A stretch of DNA of 64,000 nt from Parabacteroides faecis (GCF_014647375.1 NZ_BMPB01000007.1:186001-250000), one strand, 5' to 3'. Shown: positions 37,401 through 46,890, counted from the first letter of the stretch. Translations and numbers: made by a program. Notes: generated from the letters alone by a model not told the origin.

Positions 37401-37587
37401 CAATCGTTCCTGTAACTTTCTTCCCCTTTTTCTGATCTAAACTATTATTCAACTCGGTTACTACCGAGTTGAACTGATCATGATCAGTTCCGGCATAAAT
37501 ATGACTTGAGAAAGGACCTGCGCCTAATAAAGTCGCAATAAACAAGTATCCCCCTCGTTTCCACACACACATTTTTTTGCTTTCCAT
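34456..37587 (-). CDS. SusC-like TonB-dependent transporter without STN domain, PUL2
   Basis: The 1043-residue receptor has an N-terminal signal region, a carboxypeptidase-regulatory-like domain (about 55-135, KVTGTIVDETGEPVIGANVV read in parts), the SusC box VIVVGYGSTSVRKNT, a plug and a barrel ending in GFQLGF. Unlike the PUL1 receptor it has no STN signalling domain and no sigma/FecR pair beside it, so PUL2 must be controlled otherwise. Its promoter carries the motif shared with the GH2, AraC and RraA genes. Confidence 0.95.
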   Translation of the reverse strand: MESKKMCVWKRGGYLFIATLLGAGPFSSHIYAGTDHDQFNSVVTELNNSLDQKKGKKVTGTIVDETGEPVIGANVVQKGTTNGSITDIDGRFSLEVPEGAVLEISYIGYLTQSVPVGNKSSFQVTLREDTQKLDEVIVVGYGSTSVRKNTAALASVDNTKVLEVPFSDMGSTLQGRVPGVIVQQGSAEPGQNGASVSIRGNGDPLYVIDGFVSSSGRFMALNKSDIESMTVLKDAASTAVYGMNAGNGVIVVTTKQGKAGKLSVNYQANFAFNTPSYPSERMNAYEYATAINKLNQSLGNGLNSFRTPQELAEIAANVGSYTNWENELLRNYTPQNEHTVSISGGNDKLKYFGSLNYLGQKGIYKADKLNYDRYNYRTNISSNFDEIGLTVGLNVNGTVRDELYPSASAYTLYSRLKDRTPFERPYNEDGTVSNQFDNPALQLDGPGEIKYRTVYNQLAVNLEWAVPWVKGLKLGFDGNYNIESQDRADWYENATYYDADGNATLEDPSNISMTRSSYQHNRYDFNVRVDYKNTFNDKHNVLLTLVHNRQYYHGTSLSAGSNTFYLSTIHQIQNGDASSITASNKESEQASMGYVGRLRYDYDNRYMVEFSGRYDGSDCFPKGNRFGFFPSGSLGWAISEEEFFSPVKELGIFDYFKVRGSYGEIGLNGAKHDDYAYLTTFNYNSNAYVIGGSLVNSITPGATPSINMTWYKRDKTDVGFDFATLGNKLEGSFDWFYERTKGYLVAPKYEYTDPIGYDLPLIVSDAEDRSEGLDGFVKYSDKVGDFNFSAGFNFTWYRSIKAITNEDKVTLSNPYTREQGYKLGYLGTGFIGTQFYMTPEDVLNNPKRINSKDLRPGDLWYADVNGDGQITNQDQRKYGHNASPRFVFGIDLSADWKGLSVLANIQGTGRRQTYMSNVAMAQEGERRLDFTYQLDTWSPTNTNAVFPRPGNTSLNENNNYVASDFWARNSNYVRLKSLTISYDLKYAALRNLSWLQNMTVFASGVNLFAIGPSVKYADPEASNFDGYAYPMMRTYSVGFQLGF

Positions 37588-37651
37588 AATAATAATGCTT
37601 TAATGAAAACTACTTTACACAATGCTTTAATTTGATAATGTTTTACGATTA

Positions 37652-37750
37652 CAAAGTAAGTTATGTTCTCATTATCAGCGGGTATTATACTTATGGCAAG
37701 AACTTTTAAATACGGAACGGATTTCTAAAAAATGTATCAAAATAGGAACA
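37652..37750 (-). promoter_or_regulatory. Promoter of the SusC2-SusD2 operon with upstream motif
   Basis: Minus-strand TTACTTTG (37652-37659) is one base from the -7 consensus and lies 65 bp before the SusC2 ATG. Plus-strand TGTATCAAAATAGGAACA (37733-37750) is 74 bp upstream of it. The 332-bp gap 37588-37919 otherwise holds only the terminator at 37862. Confidence 0.5.
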
Positions 37751-37861
37751 GAACAAAATATTCAATGTAAACTTCTTTGTCGACGCAACAGGTGCAAAAG
37801 AGTAAAAAATCAATGATGATGCAGAATTACATAATTAAGTAAAAACAAATACTTAAAATAA

Positions 37862-37893
37862 AAGTCGGGGATGAACTTAATCACACCCGACTT
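37862..37893 (-). terminator. Terminator of the DUF2007 gene
   Basis: AAGTCGGG (37862-37869) pairs with CCCGACTT (37886-37893); on the minus strand a T-rich tail follows. It lies 26 bp beyond the stop of the small gene at 37920. Confidence 0.75.
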
Positions 37894-37919
37894 ATATTTA
37901 CAGAGCAATAGCTACTCTT

Positions 37920-38144
37920 TTATTCTTTTCCCACTAATTCAGGGAATGCTTGCGTCAGTATTTCTTTTGCCTTTTCATAATCCTTCTCCATCACATATAT
38001 CTCTATCTGAAAACCAGGGATATTCAGTACGGAAGAAATGATCTCATTTTTCAGAAAAGACTCGATACCGTCATTTCTCAACAAATCCGACAACAGAGTT
38101 GCCTGGAAATCGTTATCTAATGTTGCCAAATAAACTGTTTCCAT
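37920..38144 (-). CDS. DUF2007 small signal-transducing-like protein
   Basis: The 74-residue protein (METVYLATLDNDFQATLLSDLLRNDGIESFLKNE) matches the small DUF2007 fold, in which a ferredoxin-like sheet ends in YEKAKEILTQAF. Its role is not known; family members have been suggested to bind PII-like partners. It has its own perfect -7 element TATCTTTG (minus, 38175-38182) and its own terminator. That promoter lacks the CGGAAC-type motif, so it is probably an unrelated resident between two PUL units. Confidence 0.8.
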   Translation of the reverse strand: METVYLATLDNDFQATLLSDLLRNDGIESFLKNEIISSVLNIPGFQIEIYVMEKDYEKAKEILTQAFPELVGKE

Positions 38145-38259
38145 ACCTTTATAAATTTAGGGTTTCTTATTTCTCAAAGATATGCTTTTTTCTTTAGAAA
38201 AACAAGCTTTATTCCCAATTTAGCAACAGTCTGTTCACAACGATACAGATAAGGATTTG

Positions 38260-40602
38260 TTATAGTGTAAACTCACCTTCCAGGCGGATATCATCCGAAG
38301 CAGCACCGACCATAACTTTAAAATCTCCCGGTTCTACGACCTGTTTCAAATCCATATTATAAAGAGACAACTCTTCTTCACCCAATGTAAATGTAACTTT
38401 CTTACTTTCACCTTTCTTCAAAGTAACCCTCTCGAAAGCCTTCAACAGGATCGGGGCCTGGGAAACAGAAGCTACTTTGTCGCAAATATAAAGCTGGACA
38501 ACCTCTTCCCCATCACAGTCACCCGTATTCGTTACCGTACAACTTACTGTTTGCAAAGCATCTTTACCATTTCCCTTCTGCATTTCCAGCTGACCGTATT
38601 CAAAGGTGGTATAGCTCAGCCCATAGCCGAAAGCGTACAGAGGAGTTCCTGCTTCTTCTACATAGGCACGTTGCTTTCCCTGCGAATAGAATAATGGTAG
38701 CTGCCCTTCGCTACGGGGAATAGAAACCGGCAAACGTCCGGCCGGGTTATAATCACCGAACAAAACGTCAGCTACAGCCGTACCACCCTGTTCACCCGGA
38801 TACCAGGCTGTCAGCAAAGCCTGTGCTTTTTCTGATGCCAGATTCATGTTCAGGGTACGTCCCTGAATATAAACGACCACCAATGGCTTACCGGTAGCGG
38901 CTACCGCTTCCAGCAACTTTTCCTGATCGCCCAACAGGCGCAATGTGCTACGGTCGAAACCCTCACCGCAATCCATATCCGAAAGGATTTGGTTTCCCTC
39001 ATTCGATACGGTAGCCGCACCTGTTCCGATATACTTCGTTTTAAAATCGCGGGCACTGGAACCACCGACTACCAGAACGACAGCATCAGCCGCACGGGCA
39101 GCTTCTACCGCAGCAGGAATATTACTGGTCGTTACATCACGGATGGCACATCCTTTTACATAATTGACTTTCGTGGAAGGAGACACCGCTTTCCGGATGC
39201 CATCCAGGACAGTCACTATTTCCTCCCGCTCCTGTGGAGCCGTATAATCGCCTAACTGGTTATACATCATATCGGCATTCGGGCCGATCACTGCAATACT
39301 TCCGATATTTTTCTTCAATGGCAACACCCCCTCATTCTTCAGCAGGACGATACCTTCACGCGCTACTTCACGAGCCAGCTCCTTATGCGTCTTCGAACGC
39401 ACTACCTGTTTGGCCTGTTCGGGAGAAACATACGGATTTTCAAACAATCCCATACGGAATTTCAAACGAAGCACATTAGCTACCGCCCGGTCGAGATCAT
39501 TCATTGTGATAGCGCCTTCTTCCAATGCTTTCCGGAGATTCTTACCATAGGCATTTCCGCCCAGATCCATATCGAGACCGGCCTTCAATGCCAACACGGC
39601 TGCTTCCTTATTATCCTTTGCAACCCGGGCTCCTACGATCCCTTCGATACTTGTCAAATCAGAATAGACAAATCCCTTAAATCCCCACTGTTTACGAAGT
39701 ACATCGTCCAGCAGATATTTATTAGAAGTACAAGGGATACCGTCGATTGAATTGTAAGAGGTCATGATCGTTCCCACACCTGCTTCGACAGCTTTCTTGA
39801 AAGGAGGCAGATAATCGGAAAAGAGCTGGCGCATACCCACATTGGCACGTGCCCCGTTATGTCCGGCTTCAGGTATTCCATAAGCGGCAAAATGCTTCAA
39901 AGTGGAAAAAAGATGTTTACCGTCACTCTGGTTGTTCCCCTGCATGCCTTTCATAAAAGCAACACCTAAATTAGATGTCAACACAGGATCTTCCCCGAAA
40001 GTTTCCTCCATACGCGACCAACGCGGTTCACGGGCGATATCCAATACCGGACCATAGCCGATGTTAGCTCCCTGCGAACGGGCTTCCAGAGCGATCGCTT
40101 CTCCCATTTTATACATCAGATCCTCATTCCAGGTACTTGCCTGTGCCAGTGAAGTCGGAAAAACAGTGGTCCCGATAGCCATGTGTCCGTGCGGACATTC
40201 TTCGGCAAACAGCACCGGTATTCCCAAACGGGTTTCTTCCACAGCATATTTCTGTAAAGCGTTCAAAGCCTTAGCCGATAATTCGGGGTTCAAACCCGTC
40301 TCCAATGTCTTTTGTGTCCAGGGATCGGCACGTAGAACAGCCCAGAAGGAACCGATAGGCATCGCCTGCATCCGCTCCTTATATAATTCGGAAGGAACAA
40401 CGCCGTTAGCTGTTTTCGTATACATTTCCCAACCCAACGGACAACATAGTTGCCCGACTTTCTCTTCGACGTTCATACGTCCTATCAGGTCATTTATCCT
40501 GTCTTCAATAGGGGCCGTCGCTTGCTTATATACCGGTTGCTGGGCCATAACCTGCCCGGCGCAAGCAATCAGGCCGATCAATAAAGATGTTGTTTTACTC
40601 AT
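38260..40602 (-). CDS. Exported GH3 beta-glycosidase
   Basis: The 780-residue protein has a signal peptide (LLIGLIACAGQVMA), a GH3 N-terminal barrel with KHFAAYG (236-242) and nucleophile D315 in FVYSDLTSIEG, a C-terminal alpha/beta sandwich (GPNADMMYNQLGDYT) and a fibronectin-III-like end. The usual SDW is SDL here. GH3 enzymes remove terminal beta-glucose, xylose or N-acetylglucosamine. The GlcNAc-specific type carries a KH(F/I)PG motif, which is not seen, so beta-glucosidase- or beta-xylosidase-like activity is expected. It is 14 bp after the GH29 gene and the last gene of that unit. Confidence 0.9.
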   Translation of the reverse strand: MSKTTSLLIGLIACAGQVMAQQPVYKQATAPIEDRINDLIGRMNVEEKVGQLCCPLGWEMYTKTANGVVPSELYKERMQAMPIGSFWAVLRADPWTQKTLETGLNPELSAKALNALQKYAVEETRLGIPVLFAEECPHGHMAIGTTVFPTSLAQASTWNEDLMYKMGEAIALEARSQGANIGYGPVLDIAREPRWSRMEETFGEDPVLTSNLGVAFMKGMQGNNQSDGKHLFSTLKHFAAYGIPEAGHNGARANVGMRQLFSDYLPPFKKAVEAGVGTIMTSYNSIDGIPCTSNKYLLDDVLRKQWGFKGFVYSDLTSIEGIVGARVAKDNKEAAVLALKAGLDMDLGGNAYGKNLRKALEEGAITMNDLDRAVANVLRLKFRMGLFENPYVSPEQAKQVVRSKTHKELAREVAREGIVLLKNEGVLPLKKNIGSIAVIGPNADMMYNQLGDYTAPQEREEIVTVLDGIRKAVSPSTKVNYVKGCAIRDVTTSNIPAAVEAARAADAVVLVVGGSSARDFKTKYIGTGAATVSNEGNQILSDMDCGEGFDRSTLRLLGDQEKLLEAVAATGKPLVVVYIQGRTLNMNLASEKAQALLTAWYPGEQGGTAVADVLFGDYNPAGRLPVSIPRSEGQLPLFYSQGKQRAYVEEAGTPLYAFGYGLSYTTFEYGQLEMQKGNGKDALQTVSCTVTNTGDCDGEEVVQLYICDKVASVSQAPILLKAFERVTLKKGESKKVTFTLGEEELSLYNMDLKQVVEPGDFKVMVGAASDDIRLEGEFTL

Positions 40603-40616
40603 ATAATTATATTGTT

Positions 40617-42002
40617 CTATTTTTTAACAGTAAACTGCAGAGCAATCGGTTCATTCTTTAATCCTTTCGGTAGAGAGACTTTTACTTTGCCGTCTTTGTT
40701 TGTATACTTCACCGTTTTGTTTCCTTTCAGCATTTTCATCTTACCTGTCGGAATGTTTCCGGACCACTCGATTGTTTCAGGTAAGTTTTCTCCTTCCGGC
40801 AAAGCGTAAACAGCATATAAGGTCTTACCGTCTTTATCGGCAGTAAACCAAACATTGCCATCATTATAAACCGGAGTGATGCGGGTATTATAAATCGCTT
40901 TTCCATTTACTCTCAACCAGTCACCGATAACATGCAGGCGTTCTGCTACTGCATCTTCGATAGTTCCTTGCGGAGTCGGACCGACTCCCAATAACAAACA
41001 GCCACCCTTCGCAGTAATCTCTGCCAAAAGTCCAATCACTTTAGTTGGAGATTTATATGGCGCATTAGGAACCCATCCCCAATCATTACTCAATGTAATA
41101 CAGCTTTCCCACGGATTATTCAATTGCGTTTCGGGGATGCTACGCTCCGGAGTCTGATAATTCTCATTTCTTCCGCGGATCGTACGGTCAACAGAGATCA
41201 ACCCCGGTTGTGTAGAAGTACGTACTTTCGCCAGCAACTTATCCAGATTGACATCCTCACCGGTCACCCAGCCGCCATCCAGCCAAAGGATATCGAAATT
41301 ACCATAATCGGTCATCAGTTCATCCATCTGATTATATGTAAAGTCCTGATAGTTTTTCCACCAGTCCGGATGGTTTTCCTTCTTATAATTCTGACGACGG
41401 TTCGCTGTTGCGAAATAAGGATTCCAGAACCATTCGCAATGCCAGTCCGGCTTAGAAAAATAACATCCGATCATAAAATCTTTCTGACGGAAAGCATCGA
41501 AGACATGACGCGCCACATCTTTTTTCGGATCAGTACCGAAAGGACCGTTTGCTATGGAAAAATCCGTATACTTCGAATCGAACATACAGAAGCCATCGTG
41601 ATGTTTCGTTGTAAAAATCATATATTTCATTCCTGCATCCTGCATGATATCCGCCCATTTAGCGGGATCGAACTGTGTCGGATTTAAAGAATCCTTCAAG
41701 CCATAATACCACTTCTTGTATTCATCGTATGTCATATCTTTCTTGCGGGAGATCCAGTCTACGTCTTCGGAACAGATGGACCATGACTCTACGATACCGG
41801 GAACAGAATAAAGTCCCCAATGGAATAAAACACCGAACTTTTGATCTTGCCATTTATCCAGTTTATCCAAAACCTTTTGATCTGTAGGCCATTCATAGTC
41901 GGTTGAACGTTCGTGAACAAAACCTTGTACCTGTTGGGCGTTTACATTCATCGTCAAAACCGCCCCAGTCAGACAGCCGAATAGTGTTTTCAGGATTTTC
42001 AT
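40617..42002 (-). CDS. Alpha-L-fucosidase, GH29
   Basis: The 461-residue protein has a signal peptide (LTGAVLTMNVNA), HWGLYS at 61-66, the substrate-contact motif KHHDGF (133-138) and the nucleophile D242 in DILWLDGGW. These define GH29, which retains configuration and removes alpha-1,2/3/4/6 fucose. Length is typical. It opens the two-gene GH29-GH3 unit and lies below a strong terminator at 42138-42173. Together with the GH95 next door it can strip fucose caps from mucin O-glycans before deeper degradation. Confidence 0.94.
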   Translation of the reverse strand: MKILKTLFGCLTGAVLTMNVNAQQVQGFVHERSTDYEWPTDQKVLDKLDKWQDQKFGVLFHWGLYSVPGIVESWSICSEDVDWISRKKDMTYDEYKKWYYGLKDSLNPTQFDPAKWADIMQDAGMKYMIFTTKHHDGFCMFDSKYTDFSIANGPFGTDPKKDVARHVFDAFRQKDFMIGCYFSKPDWHCEWFWNPYFATANRRQNYKKENHPDWWKNYQDFTYNQMDELMTDYGNFDILWLDGGWVTGEDVNLDKLLAKVRTSTQPGLISVDRTIRGRNENYQTPERSIPETQLNNPWESCITLSNDWGWVPNAPYKSPTKVIGLLAEITAKGGCLLLGVGPTPQGTIEDAVAERLHVIGDWLRVNGKAIYNTRITPVYNDGNVWFTADKDGKTLYAVYALPEGENLPETIEWSGNIPTGKMKMLKGNKTVKYTNKDGKVKVSLPKGLKNEPIALQFTVKK

Positions 42003-42044
42003 AAAATAACCGTTTTAATTATTGTACATTATTAATTTTTCGTT

Positions 42045-42140
42045 TAAGTCTACTCTTAACGGGGATTAAAAAAGCACGGCAAGATACAGAAAATATCCTA
42101 AAAACCAAAAATGTAACTCTGACAATATGTAACAAAAAAG
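42045..42140 (-). promoter_or_regulatory. Weak promoter and motif candidate before GH29
   Basis: TAGACTTA on the minus strand (42045-42052) is a poor -7 match. TGTAACAAAAAAG (42128-42140) resembles the shared motif and sits 76 bp upstream, the same spacing as the better sites. Called only because of that spacing. Confidence 0.25.
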
Positions 42141-42173
42141 ATGTACGGATCTCATTACCGATCCGTACATCTT
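42138..42173 (-). terminator. Strong terminator of the GH101-GH95 unit
   Basis: The 14-bp perfect stem (42138-42151 with 42160-42173; AAGATGTACGGATC/GATCCGTACATCTT) has an 8-nt loop and a T run on the minus strand. It lies 20 bp below the GH95 stop. Confidence 0.9.
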
Positions 42174-42193
42174 CACTCTATTAGCTATTCTAT

Positions 42194-44584
42194 TTATTCC
42201 AGAGAACCGTCCAATATAACAGTTTCTCCTTTTGCCAGTTTTACCGCTTTAACGATACCGCCATAGCGGACAGGAATAACCTCATCCTTCTTCGTCCGGT
42301 CTGCTTTTATCACAGCTTTAGTCAGTTTTCCGTCTTTCCAGAAAATATCCACTTCGTAACCTCCACGAACCCGTAAGCCGGTAACGGAACCGGCAGGATA
42401 TTTAGCCGGTAAAGCAGGCAACAGGCTGATCTCACCGGCATGACTCTGCAACAGCATTTCAGTTATAGCCGTTGTTATCCCTAAATTACCGTCTATCTGC
42501 CAGGACTTCATAAACTCACAAGTCAGGTTGGGAGATAATGCCAGATCGAAATGGCGGTCGATCACACGTTGTACGCTGTCCGGTTCCTCAAAACGAGCCC
42601 AATAGACAGCAGGGAATGTTCCCGTCCAACTACCGCTATTATAAGAATAACCGGGGCGACGGTAATCGATCGTTTTTCTAAAAGCCTGAGCCAATTCCGG
42701 AGTCCCTCGCAAGGTAATCTGATTACCGACGGCGAATGCCCATCCATGTCCTACCTGGCCGCTCGCCGGATTGGAAGGTTCCCAATCATCGTTCCATTCC
42801 TGTAATTGTCCTGTTCTAGGACTGATTTTCATAGGAGCCAGTTTAGCATACGCTTTGGAAACATCTTCTTTGAAAGCACCGTCATTCAAAATATCAGCCG
42901 CTTTCATGGTATTCTCAAACAATGCACGGATGATCTGCATATCCTGCGCCGAACCGATACAAGCCCAACCGGTCTCTCCGTCCGGCTTCACAAAGCCATT
43001 CTCAAAGGATTCGGAAGGACTTGTCACCAGATAACCATCCCTGTCGGTCTGAATATTATCCAGATAAAACAAAGACGCATTCTTCAACAGGTCATAATGG
43101 TCCTTTAGAAAATCTTCATCCAACGTAAACAGATAATGTTCCCAGATATGCTGGCAAAGCCACGCACCGCCCACTTGAAACAAGGAGTACAATCCGGTTC
43201 CTCCTACCATCCAGGTAGTCCGCCAGATATCCAGGTTGTGATGTGCCATCCAACCGCGGGAGTTATACAAGTTTTTTGCCGTTTTCGCTCCGTCGACCGA
43301 TGTTTCCCGGATCATATCGAACATCGGGGCATGGCATTCGGACAAGTTCGTGATCTCTGCCGGCCAATAATTGATTTCCGCATTACAGTTGATCGTCCAG
43401 TTCGCACTCCAGGCGGGTTGCATATCCTGATTCCAGATACCCTGCAAATTAGCCGGTTGCGACCCGGGACGGGAAGCGGAGATAAGCAGATAACGTCCGA
43501 ACTGGAAATACAAAGCAGTAAGAGCCGGATCCATGCTCGGTTTGTAGTCTGCAATCCGTCGGTTTATTGGTAAAGCAGCTTCCGCCGATTCTCCCAGGTC
43601 AATGCTTACCCTCCCGAACAAAGAAGCATAATCAGCCACATGTGCTTTATACAGGTCGGAATACTTCTTTGCCTCCAATGAAGTAAGATATTTCCGGCAA
43701 ATCGCCTTTTCATCTTTTCCATTCGTATAAGGGTCTTTGTCAAAACCGTTAAAACTGGTTGCCGCCATAAAAGCCAGAGTAGCGGAAGTTGCATCTTTCA
43801 CATGCAGCTTATCGCCCGAAGGAGTAAGCGATCCGCCTTCCTGTTTAACCAGCAACCGCCCTTCAAAACGCATTCCTTTTCCCTCTTTATATACCGGAGG
43901 ATGGACGCCCGTATAATTAGGATCTGTATGATAAGGAGCCTGTCCGTCAATCACAATCTGACCGTCTTCTACTTTTACTCCGCTCTCGATCTGGCTTCCC
44001 AGACCGGCAGTAAATTCAATAGCATTCTTCTTATCAGTCGAGATATTCATCACAATAGCCTGATCGGGATACGAAGCAAATAACTCCCGTTTATAATTTA
44101 TCCCGTTCTGTGCATAGGTGATCGTCACCACTCCACGGTTCAGATCCAGTTCCCTTCTGTAACCAGAAACGTTCCCATCTCCCGGCCATTCCAACAGAAT
44201 ATCGGCAAGAGGCATATAATTCTGATTCCAGGGACCGAGCAAATTGGCGTCGATCACATTCTGTGCTTCCTGATTCTTTTCTTCCAACAACAACTTGCGT
44301 ATCTCCGGAAGGACCTTGTAGGTTCCTGGCCGCTGCAAATCACGCGGTTCACCACTCCAGAACGTATCATCGTTTGTTCGGATAGTATCCCGGGTAACCC
44401 CGCCATACACCATCCCCCCCAAACGTCCGTTCCCTATCGGGGTCGCTTCATACCAGGATGCCGCCGGTTTATCCATATAAAGGATTGTCGAAGAAGTCTG
44501 CTTTGCCGGAGGAGGATCTCCGGCACAAGCCAATAGTGTTGTCGGCAGTAGCCACCAGACTATTTTTGCAAAAGTGTTTCTCAT
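42194..44584 (-). CDS. GH95 alpha-L-fucosidase/alpha-L-galactosidase lipoprotein
   Basis: The 796-residue protein has a lipoprotein-type signal (LLPTTLLAC). PIGNGRLGGMVYGG and TNDDTFWSGEP mark the N-terminal GH95 sandwich (about 35-260). The (alpha/alpha)6 barrel follows, with GSQPANLQGIWNQDMQPAWSANW (read in parts) and NCNAEINYWPAE, both conserved in GH95 active sites. The family inverts configuration and cleaves terminal alpha-1,2-fucose or alpha-galactose. It is the last gene of the GH101 unit, 6 bp after the GH95-like gene, and complements the GH29 enzyme. Confidence 0.93.
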   Translation of the reverse strand: MRNTFAKIVWWLLPTTLLACAGDPPPAKQTSSTILYMDKPAASWYEATPIGNGRLGGMVYGGVTRDTIRTNDDTFWSGEPRDLQRPGTYKVLPEIRKLLLEEKNQEAQNVIDANLLGPWNQNYMPLADILLEWPGDGNVSGYRRELDLNRGVVTITYAQNGINYKRELFASYPDQAIVMNISTDKKNAIEFTAGLGSQIESGVKVEDGQIVIDGQAPYHTDPNYTGVHPPVYKEGKGMRFEGRLLVKQEGGSLTPSGDKLHVKDATSATLAFMAATSFNGFDKDPYTNGKDEKAICRKYLTSLEAKKYSDLYKAHVADYASLFGRVSIDLGESAEAALPINRRIADYKPSMDPALTALYFQFGRYLLISASRPGSQPANLQGIWNQDMQPAWSANWTINCNAEINYWPAEITNLSECHAPMFDMIRETSVDGAKTAKNLYNSRGWMAHHNLDIWRTTWMVGGTGLYSLFQVGGAWLCQHIWEHYLFTLDEDFLKDHYDLLKNASLFYLDNIQTDRDGYLVTSPSESFENGFVKPDGETGWACIGSAQDMQIIRALFENTMKAADILNDGAFKEDVSKAYAKLAPMKISPRTGQLQEWNDDWEPSNPASGQVGHGWAFAVGNQITLRGTPELAQAFRKTIDYRRPGYSYNSGSWTGTFPAVYWARFEEPDSVQRVIDRHFDLALSPNLTCEFMKSWQIDGNLGITTAITEMLLQSHAGEISLLPALPAKYPAGSVTGLRVRGGYEVDIFWKDGKLTKAVIKADRTKKDEVIPVRYGGIVKAVKLAKGETVILDGSLE

Positions 44585-44590
44585 GAATAA

Positions 44591-46870
44591 TTAATTATTT
44601 ATCTCTATCCACTCTCCTTTGCGTGTATCAAAAGAAAGAATACCGTTCTCATTCGTAACTTCACCAGCATTTCCGGTGACAACCACTTCATCCGTCCCGA
44701 ACGGTGAAGCGATCCGGATGATACCGCCCTGCTCCGGATAGATACGGAGTTTGGTAATCTTGCCGTTCTGCTTTTCTGCCGAGATAAGGAAAGCACCCAT
44801 AGCACGTAAGTTATCGAACGAAACGTCCGACCAACCGGCAGGGATTGCCGGGAATATCCGGATAATACCTGTATGGCTCTGCAACAACATTTCCTGGATA
44901 CCGGAAGCAAAAGCAAAATTTCCTTCCAACGTGAACGGGCGATAAGTGAATTTCGATTTGCCGGTCTTTGTCTGATCGCCGTTCGCATGGAATGTATTTC
45001 GGAGACAGAAACATTCGGCAAATGTACGCAGTTCCTGTGCGGCACCTTCGCCATCGAAAGCACGGGCTTTCATGTTACCACACCAACTGTATGAATAGCC
45101 AGTCCAGTAATCGGGACCATAATCCTCTAATTTCTTAATTGTAGCCCGGATGATCTTCTGCGATTTTTCTCCCTGGCTCCAATCCAGTAATCCCAGCGGA
45201 TGAATAGCCATCGCATGAGAGAAATGACGGTGGGACTGATCGTATGAGAAACCTTTTGCAAAGGTCAGGGCACCCTCTTTATCCGTATCCAGTTCCGGTA
45301 ATTGTTTATTCAGTTCCTGCCAGTGAACGGCCTCTTCCGGGATATTCAATTCACCTGCCAGCTCTGAAGCAGCGCTGAAAGCGAACTTCATTAAAGCCAG
45401 ATCATAATTGGTCATATCTTTGAACCAGGCATTGATCGAATTATCGTATATCTCCGGACTGGAACTCATCGTCAGTTTACGGATACCCTGCGCATCCACT
45501 ACAGATATCTGCTCCAAGAATGTAGCAACCTCTTTCAGGAAAGGATACGCACGATCTTTCAGAAATTCACGATCCATCGAATACTTCCAGTGAAGATAAA
45601 AATGTTGTGCCAGCCATGCTCCGGCAGTCTGCGACATAGAATACTGGATCCATCCTCCCATCGGCACGCCCTGCAAAGTACAGACACCGGGCACATTCAT
45701 ACCATCCGTTTCAAAATACTGGCGGGTATATTCTTTGTAGACATCCCTTTGATTCCATAACGTATTCAGATAACCCAGGCCTTCTTTCAGATGATTGCCC
45801 GTATAAGTCGGCCAGTAACTAAGCTGGGTATTCAGGTCATGGTGATAGTCTCCCTTCCAGGGTGGTAACTTACCATTATCCGCCGTCCATACCGCCTGCA
45901 AAGAGATCGGGTAAGAATCTTCACGGGTAGCAGAACCGTATTTATACATTTCATTGTCATATTGTTTCTGTAAAACAGGATCGGGAAGTGTTACGGAAGA
46001 CTCTGCCCAGTAATTCTTCCAGAAATTCATATGAGACTGATAATCCTGATTTACACCGCGTGTCATCGCTTCCTGCGTTTTATCCGACGCCTTATCCTGT
46101 TCCAGCGAAGATGTCACGCTCCACACTCCGCAAAGAGTCTTTCCTTTTTGCTCCCAGCGTACATTTACATCATACGAAAAACCATTCCAGCCTTCCTGGT
46201 GATAGGAAATCTGGTTGGCTTCTTCATTTATCACTCCCTGGTTGTATCCGAGACGGCGTAAATCCTGTCCCTCTACAGAGTTACCCGCTTCCGATCCACC
46301 TGTACTATATTTAGGAGAGATCAATGTTGGAGTTATCGATGACGGTAAATTCTCAAAAACAAACCAGCCGACCGGCTCAGTAGCATGGACAAAGGTTTTC
46401 AATGTCGTTCCGTTCTCCCAGACCGCTTCACAAAGTGCATTATTCAGATACAAGCGAACATCGGACGGAGAACCCAATTCTTCCAGAGAGAACTCCAAAG
46501 CCGCCCCCGGTATCTTGGACGGAGCCGGTTGCTGGTCATAAGGCCAGTCATACTTCTTCTGTACCGGCAGGTAATCCCCTTTCATCACCTGCTCACGAAC
46601 CCAGGCGAACCGGTTATTCGGTCCGGAAATGCTATCCATCGGACGAAGATCCCAAAGATCCGTCCTGTCCAGTGAAAAGCGTAACGCCGAATCCCGCTGC
46701 CACACCAGGGCACCGACTGTCGCATTTCCCAACGGCATTCCTTCATCCCAGGTCTTTGCCAGATCCAGGAACTGCAGATCGCTGTCCGATGGTACCACAG
46801 GCAGGTCTACAGAAACATTACAGGCTGTCAGCAGCCATACACTTCCTATCAGTAATAAGTTTTTCTTCAT
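44591..46870 (-). CDS. Divergent GH95-like exported protein
   Basis: The ATG at 46870 (MKKNLLLIGSVWLLTAC) gives a lipoprotein signal; the ATG at 46882 only adds four residues. The 759-residue protein follows the GH95 plan with GMPLGNATVGALVWQRD early and LSYWPTYTGNHL, GVCTLQGVPMGGW and CLRNTFHANGDQTKTG in the barrel region. Several GH95 active-site segments are changed compared with the gene next to it (for instance INYWPAE becomes LSYWPTY). It may act on a different linkage or sugar. It lies 20 bp after the GH101 stop. Confidence 0.78.
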   Translation of the reverse strand: MKKNLLLIGSVWLLTACNVSVDLPVVPSDSDLQFLDLAKTWDEGMPLGNATVGALVWQRDSALRFSLDRTDLWDLRPMDSISGPNNRFAWVREQVMKGDYLPVQKKYDWPYDQQPAPSKIPGAALEFSLEELGSPSDVRLYLNNALCEAVWENGTTLKTFVHATEPVGWFVFENLPSSITPTLISPKYSTGGSEAGNSVEGQDLRRLGYNQGVINEEANQISYHQEGWNGFSYDVNVRWEQKGKTLCGVWSVTSSLEQDKASDKTQEAMTRGVNQDYQSHMNFWKNYWAESSVTLPDPVLQKQYDNEMYKYGSATREDSYPISLQAVWTADNGKLPPWKGDYHHDLNTQLSYWPTYTGNHLKEGLGYLNTLWNQRDVYKEYTRQYFETDGMNVPGVCTLQGVPMGGWIQYSMSQTAGAWLAQHFYLHWKYSMDREFLKDRAYPFLKEVATFLEQISVVDAQGIRKLTMSSSPEIYDNSINAWFKDMTNYDLALMKFAFSAASELAGELNIPEEAVHWQELNKQLPELDTDKEGALTFAKGFSYDQSHRHFSHAMAIHPLGLLDWSQGEKSQKIIRATIKKLEDYGPDYWTGYSYSWCGNMKARAFDGEGAAQELRTFAECFCLRNTFHANGDQTKTGKSKFTYRPFTLEGNFAFASGIQEMLLQSHTGIIRIFPAIPAGWSDVSFDNLRAMGAFLISAEKQNGKITKLRIYPEQGGIIRIASPFGTDEVVVTGNAGEVTNENGILSFDTRKGEWIEINN

Positions 46871-46890
46871 AATATAATACATCTAAAATT

